Source: Agelas oroides (Eukaryota; Porifera; Demospongiae; Agelasida; Agelasidae). Taken from it: a stretch of DNA of 64,000 nucleotides. A model generated the notes under the pieces. The model worked only from the letters and a program-made list of their open reading frames with translations. It did no database searches and was not told the DNA's origin. This document shows, one piece after another, positions 62,301-64,000 of the stretch. Within the stretch, counting starts at the first letter, position 1. Each line of letters begins with the position of its first letter. The position numbers and the translations under genes are program-made. The stretch covers positions 6,304,655 to 6,368,654 of the forward strand of contig OX422184.1 of NCBI GenBank assembly GCA_949130485.1, in the 5' to 3' direction.

Positions 62301-62800
62301 TACTACATTCCACCATGCCTCTACTTGACTGTACGTGAGTCTACTGCACTATACCATGGCTCTACTTGGCTCTACTTGTCTCTACTACACACTAGCATGG
62401 CTCTACTTGACCGTACTTGATTCTAGTACACTCTTCCATGGCTCTACCTGTCTCTAGTACATTCTACCTTGCCCCTACTTGACTCTACACGACTCTACTA
62501 CATTCTACCATGGCTCTACTTGACTCCACTTGGCTCTACTACACTCTAGCATGGCTCTACTTGACCCTACTTGATTCTACTGCACTCTTCCATGGCTCTA
62601 CCGGTCTCTACTACATTCCACCATGCCTCTACTTGACTCTACTTGACTTTACATGACTCTAATACATTCTATGTTGGCTCTACTTGACTCTACTTCACTC
62701 TACTACACTCTAGCATGGCTCTACTTGACTCCACTGCACTCTACCATGGATCTACTCCATTGTACTATGCCTCTACTTTGCACTACATGACTCTACTTGA
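56339..62800. repeat. Satellite B higher-order array, about 1-kb units
   Basis: The phrase CACTGCACTCTACCATGGAT, followed by a TACTCCATTGTAC block, recurs at 56339, 57261, 58327, 59338, 59759, 60832 and 62732. Steps are 922, 1066, 1011, 421, 1073 and 1900 bp. The pattern suggests a unit near 1.0 kb with partial deletions or fusions, distinct from the 4.6-kb unit to the left. Confidence 0.65.
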
Positions 62801-62883
62801 CTCAACTACACTCTACCCTGGCTCTACTTGGCTCTACTACTCAACACATGAGGTGAAGACTGTGCAAACACTCTCTCTTTCAG

Positions 62884-63078
62884 GATTTCCTACAACTCTG
62901 GGATGAATTTGCTCCAGTTGAGTTCAGGAGAATACTGACAGCACAATACCTTCAAAGGCACTGCTCATATGGGCAAGTGAAGTCTTTAGCAAGAGACTAT
63001 CAATTGGCTAAAACAAGTCTGTTTGATTGCTATGGTTTACGCTGTGGCTCACCCTGGGTCAAGAAGCCTCCCCAATAA
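62884..63078 (+). CDS. 3'-terminal exon of an unidentified protein-coding gene
   Basis: The acceptor CTCTCTCTTTCAG ends at 62883. The 64 codons that follow are open in phase 0 and read DFLQLWDEFAPVEFRRILTA, QYLQRHCSYGQVKSLARDYQ, then LAKTSLFDCYGLRCGSPWVK and KPPQ, ending with TAA at 63076. The stop overlaps AATAAA (63074-63079). Amino-acid composition is that of a normal globular protein and quite unlike the satellite. It starts less than 40 bp after the array ends, so the preceding intron must contain satellite B. No domain recognised. The nearest upstream exon candidate on this strand is 39625-39801, with a compatible phase. Confidence 0.65.
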   Translation, partial: DFLQLWDEFAPVEFRRILTAQYLQRHCSYGQVKSLARDYQLAKTSLFDCYGLRCGSPWVKKPPQ

Positions 63079-63079
63079 A
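63074..63079 (+). terminator. AATAAA polyadenylation signal
   Basis: Canonical hexamer overlapping the stop codon of the terminal exon. A cleavage site would be expected 10-30 bp on, which would make the 3' UTR extremely short. Alternatives further down are not obvious. Confidence 0.5.
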
Positions 63080-64000
63080 ATGACTTCACTGTGACACAAT
63101 GATTTAGGAGCCTGGACTGCATCCCAGGATAAAAAAGCACAAACCTCCAAAAGCTCACAGACCTTGCGTCAGAGGGCTGTTTACATTAGCTACACTTTTT
63201 CTGTCCCAGTATATGTACATGTATATATGCAATTCCCTTGTGCTCAGAGGGCCATTAATAAAGCACCATTATGCTCTTTAATTACTTGTAAAATGTTTTT
63301 CATAAAACTACATAACTTGATCTTTTTGCTATATTGAATACTCTTCCGGATAAGGGTCTGGCCACACGAGACTACTATTATGCCAGTGGTCATGGGTGAC
63401 CATGTGCACTGTGGAGGTGGGGCTGAATACGCAAAGCCGTACAGTGTACACACTGCGCTTTTTGGCAGGTGGTACTTCTGCTCCAAACAGCTAGCTAGCC
63501 AGCTGGCAAGCCCTTCACTCCGAGTTTTCTGCTGAGCTGAAATTGGAGGGAAGGTATGTACACGGTCGACATGCATGCATGGTGGACTCTAGCTAGTTCC
63601 CTGTTCACTCGTTATGTTACTTTCTTACAACAGGGTAACTGCTGCGTTCCACCAACAAGGAGACACGGACGGTGAAACTGGCCAAGAACCACACAGACCA
63701 GCTCTGGGCTCTGTTAAAGGATGTTCACATAATTGCTCTGTGCAGTTAGCTGGCTGACTTGCTCCCAGTATGTTTCAGCTGTATTTATGCATATGGCTGT
63801 ATGTATATCCTTGAGCCCAGGCGCATTGGAGGTCCTGAAAGCATAGCTATAGGAAGCAAATTTATAGATATCTACGAGGTTGTGATACAAGGCAGTTAGC
63901 TATGGCACATAAATAAGGATGGTGAGAAGAAGTTGGGAAGTGAATTAGTCGTGATATCTCTTTCTCTCTCTTTAGCTATTCAAAATTTTCTACCTCTGCA
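63080..64000. other. Downstream flank; no firm gene
   Basis: Sequence returns to ordinary composition. A minus-strand frame of 110 codons (63244-63576) has no domain or splice support. A plus-strand patch at about 63640-63745, after TTCTTACAACAG, reads STNKETRTVKLAKNHTDQLW and ALLKDVHIIA, but it has an in-frame stop right at the acceptor side. It could be an exon relic or an untranslated part. Confidence 0.3.

Larger units (their letters stand above)
42733..62846. repeat. Satellite B, main array (20.1 kb)
   Basis: TCTAC returns every 10-11 bp in modules CTCTACTTGG, CTCTACTTGA, CTCTACTACA(C/T), CTCTACCATGG and CTCTAGCATGG. Three modules make a phrase of about 31 bp. Higher-order structure is rich: units of about 477 and 590 bp (43.6-46.3 kb), a 4,644-bp tandem duplication (46.3-55.6 kb), and units of about 1.0 kb (56.3-62.8 kb). 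The plus-strand frames of up to 163 codons (LLHSTMALLDSTTLYHGSTW-type) merely translate the repeat and are not genes. The array ends at about 62846, less than 40 bp before a real-looking acceptor. Confidence 0.95.

Noticed and set aside
23713-62846. CRISPR-like array
   Set aside because: Repeats are contiguous 10-12 bp modules without unique spacers or cas genes, and the surroundings are eukaryotic.
41215-62906. Plus-strand open frames up to 163 codons (LLHSTMALLDSTTLYHGST-type)
   Set aside because: Direct translations of satellite B. Identical peptides recur with the duplication offsets, with no independent coding evidence.
63244-63576. 110-codon minus-strand gene
   Set aside because: No domain, no splice or promoter support, and composition like the flanking non-coding sequence.

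Overview
The window reads as nuclear DNA of an invertebrate animal. It has no operons, ribosome-binding sites or long continuous genes. Coding signal comes as short exon-sized patches with GT/AG borders, mixed with decayed transposons and very large satellites. The repeat and transposon families (HIRAN reading frames, BED/hAT elements, a pogo-like transposase with an NWDQT motif, TTTTCGT-type short elements) remind me most of demosponge genomes. That is recollection, not a search result.

Layout. 1-23.4 kb is a transposon graveyard with a few exon-like pieces. It holds a membrane-anchor exon and a truncated duplicate of it (3.3-3.7 kb and 1-0.15 kb, minus), a TA-flanked short element (1.0-1.4 kb), a 0.6-0.7 kb dispersed repeat in two copies (1.4 and 9.4 kb), and two neighbouring hAT elements with perfect 8-bp target duplications (5.69-7.40 and 7.45-8.06 kb). 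The first hAT is split by a foldback element with 97-bp perfect arms. A minus-strand, multi-exon, broken gene follows (16.2-19.0 and about 20.8-21.5 kb). It looks like the cysteine-cluster/KDZ- or HMGXB3-like transposase-derived families and is interrupted by a HIRAN relic and a pogo-like transposase relic. Next comes a LINE 3' end with a TTAA-flanked short element inside it.

About 23.47-62.85 kb is almost entirely two satellites: A (GAGAC every 10-12 bp; 23.7-38.4 and 39.8-41.0 kb) and B (TCTAC every 10-11 bp; 23.47-23.71, 41.05-41.78 and 42.73-62.85 kb). Two islands break them. One at 38.4-39.8 kb carries a well-bordered 177-nt exon candidate and transposon debris. The other, at 41.79-42.73 kb, is a TTAA-flanked insertion. 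Satellite B contains a 4,644-bp tandem duplication; within one copy a 177-bp block is inverted in place. Satellite A carries an in-place inversion of practically the same length. All long open frames inside the satellites are by-products of the repeats.

The right edge (62.88-64.0 kb) begins with a convincing 3'-terminal exon with acceptor, stop and overlapping poly(A) signal. Its phase matches the island exon at 39.6-39.8 kb, so a gene with about 23 kb of satellite as an intron is possible but unproven. No rRNA, tRNA or CRISPR was recognised.
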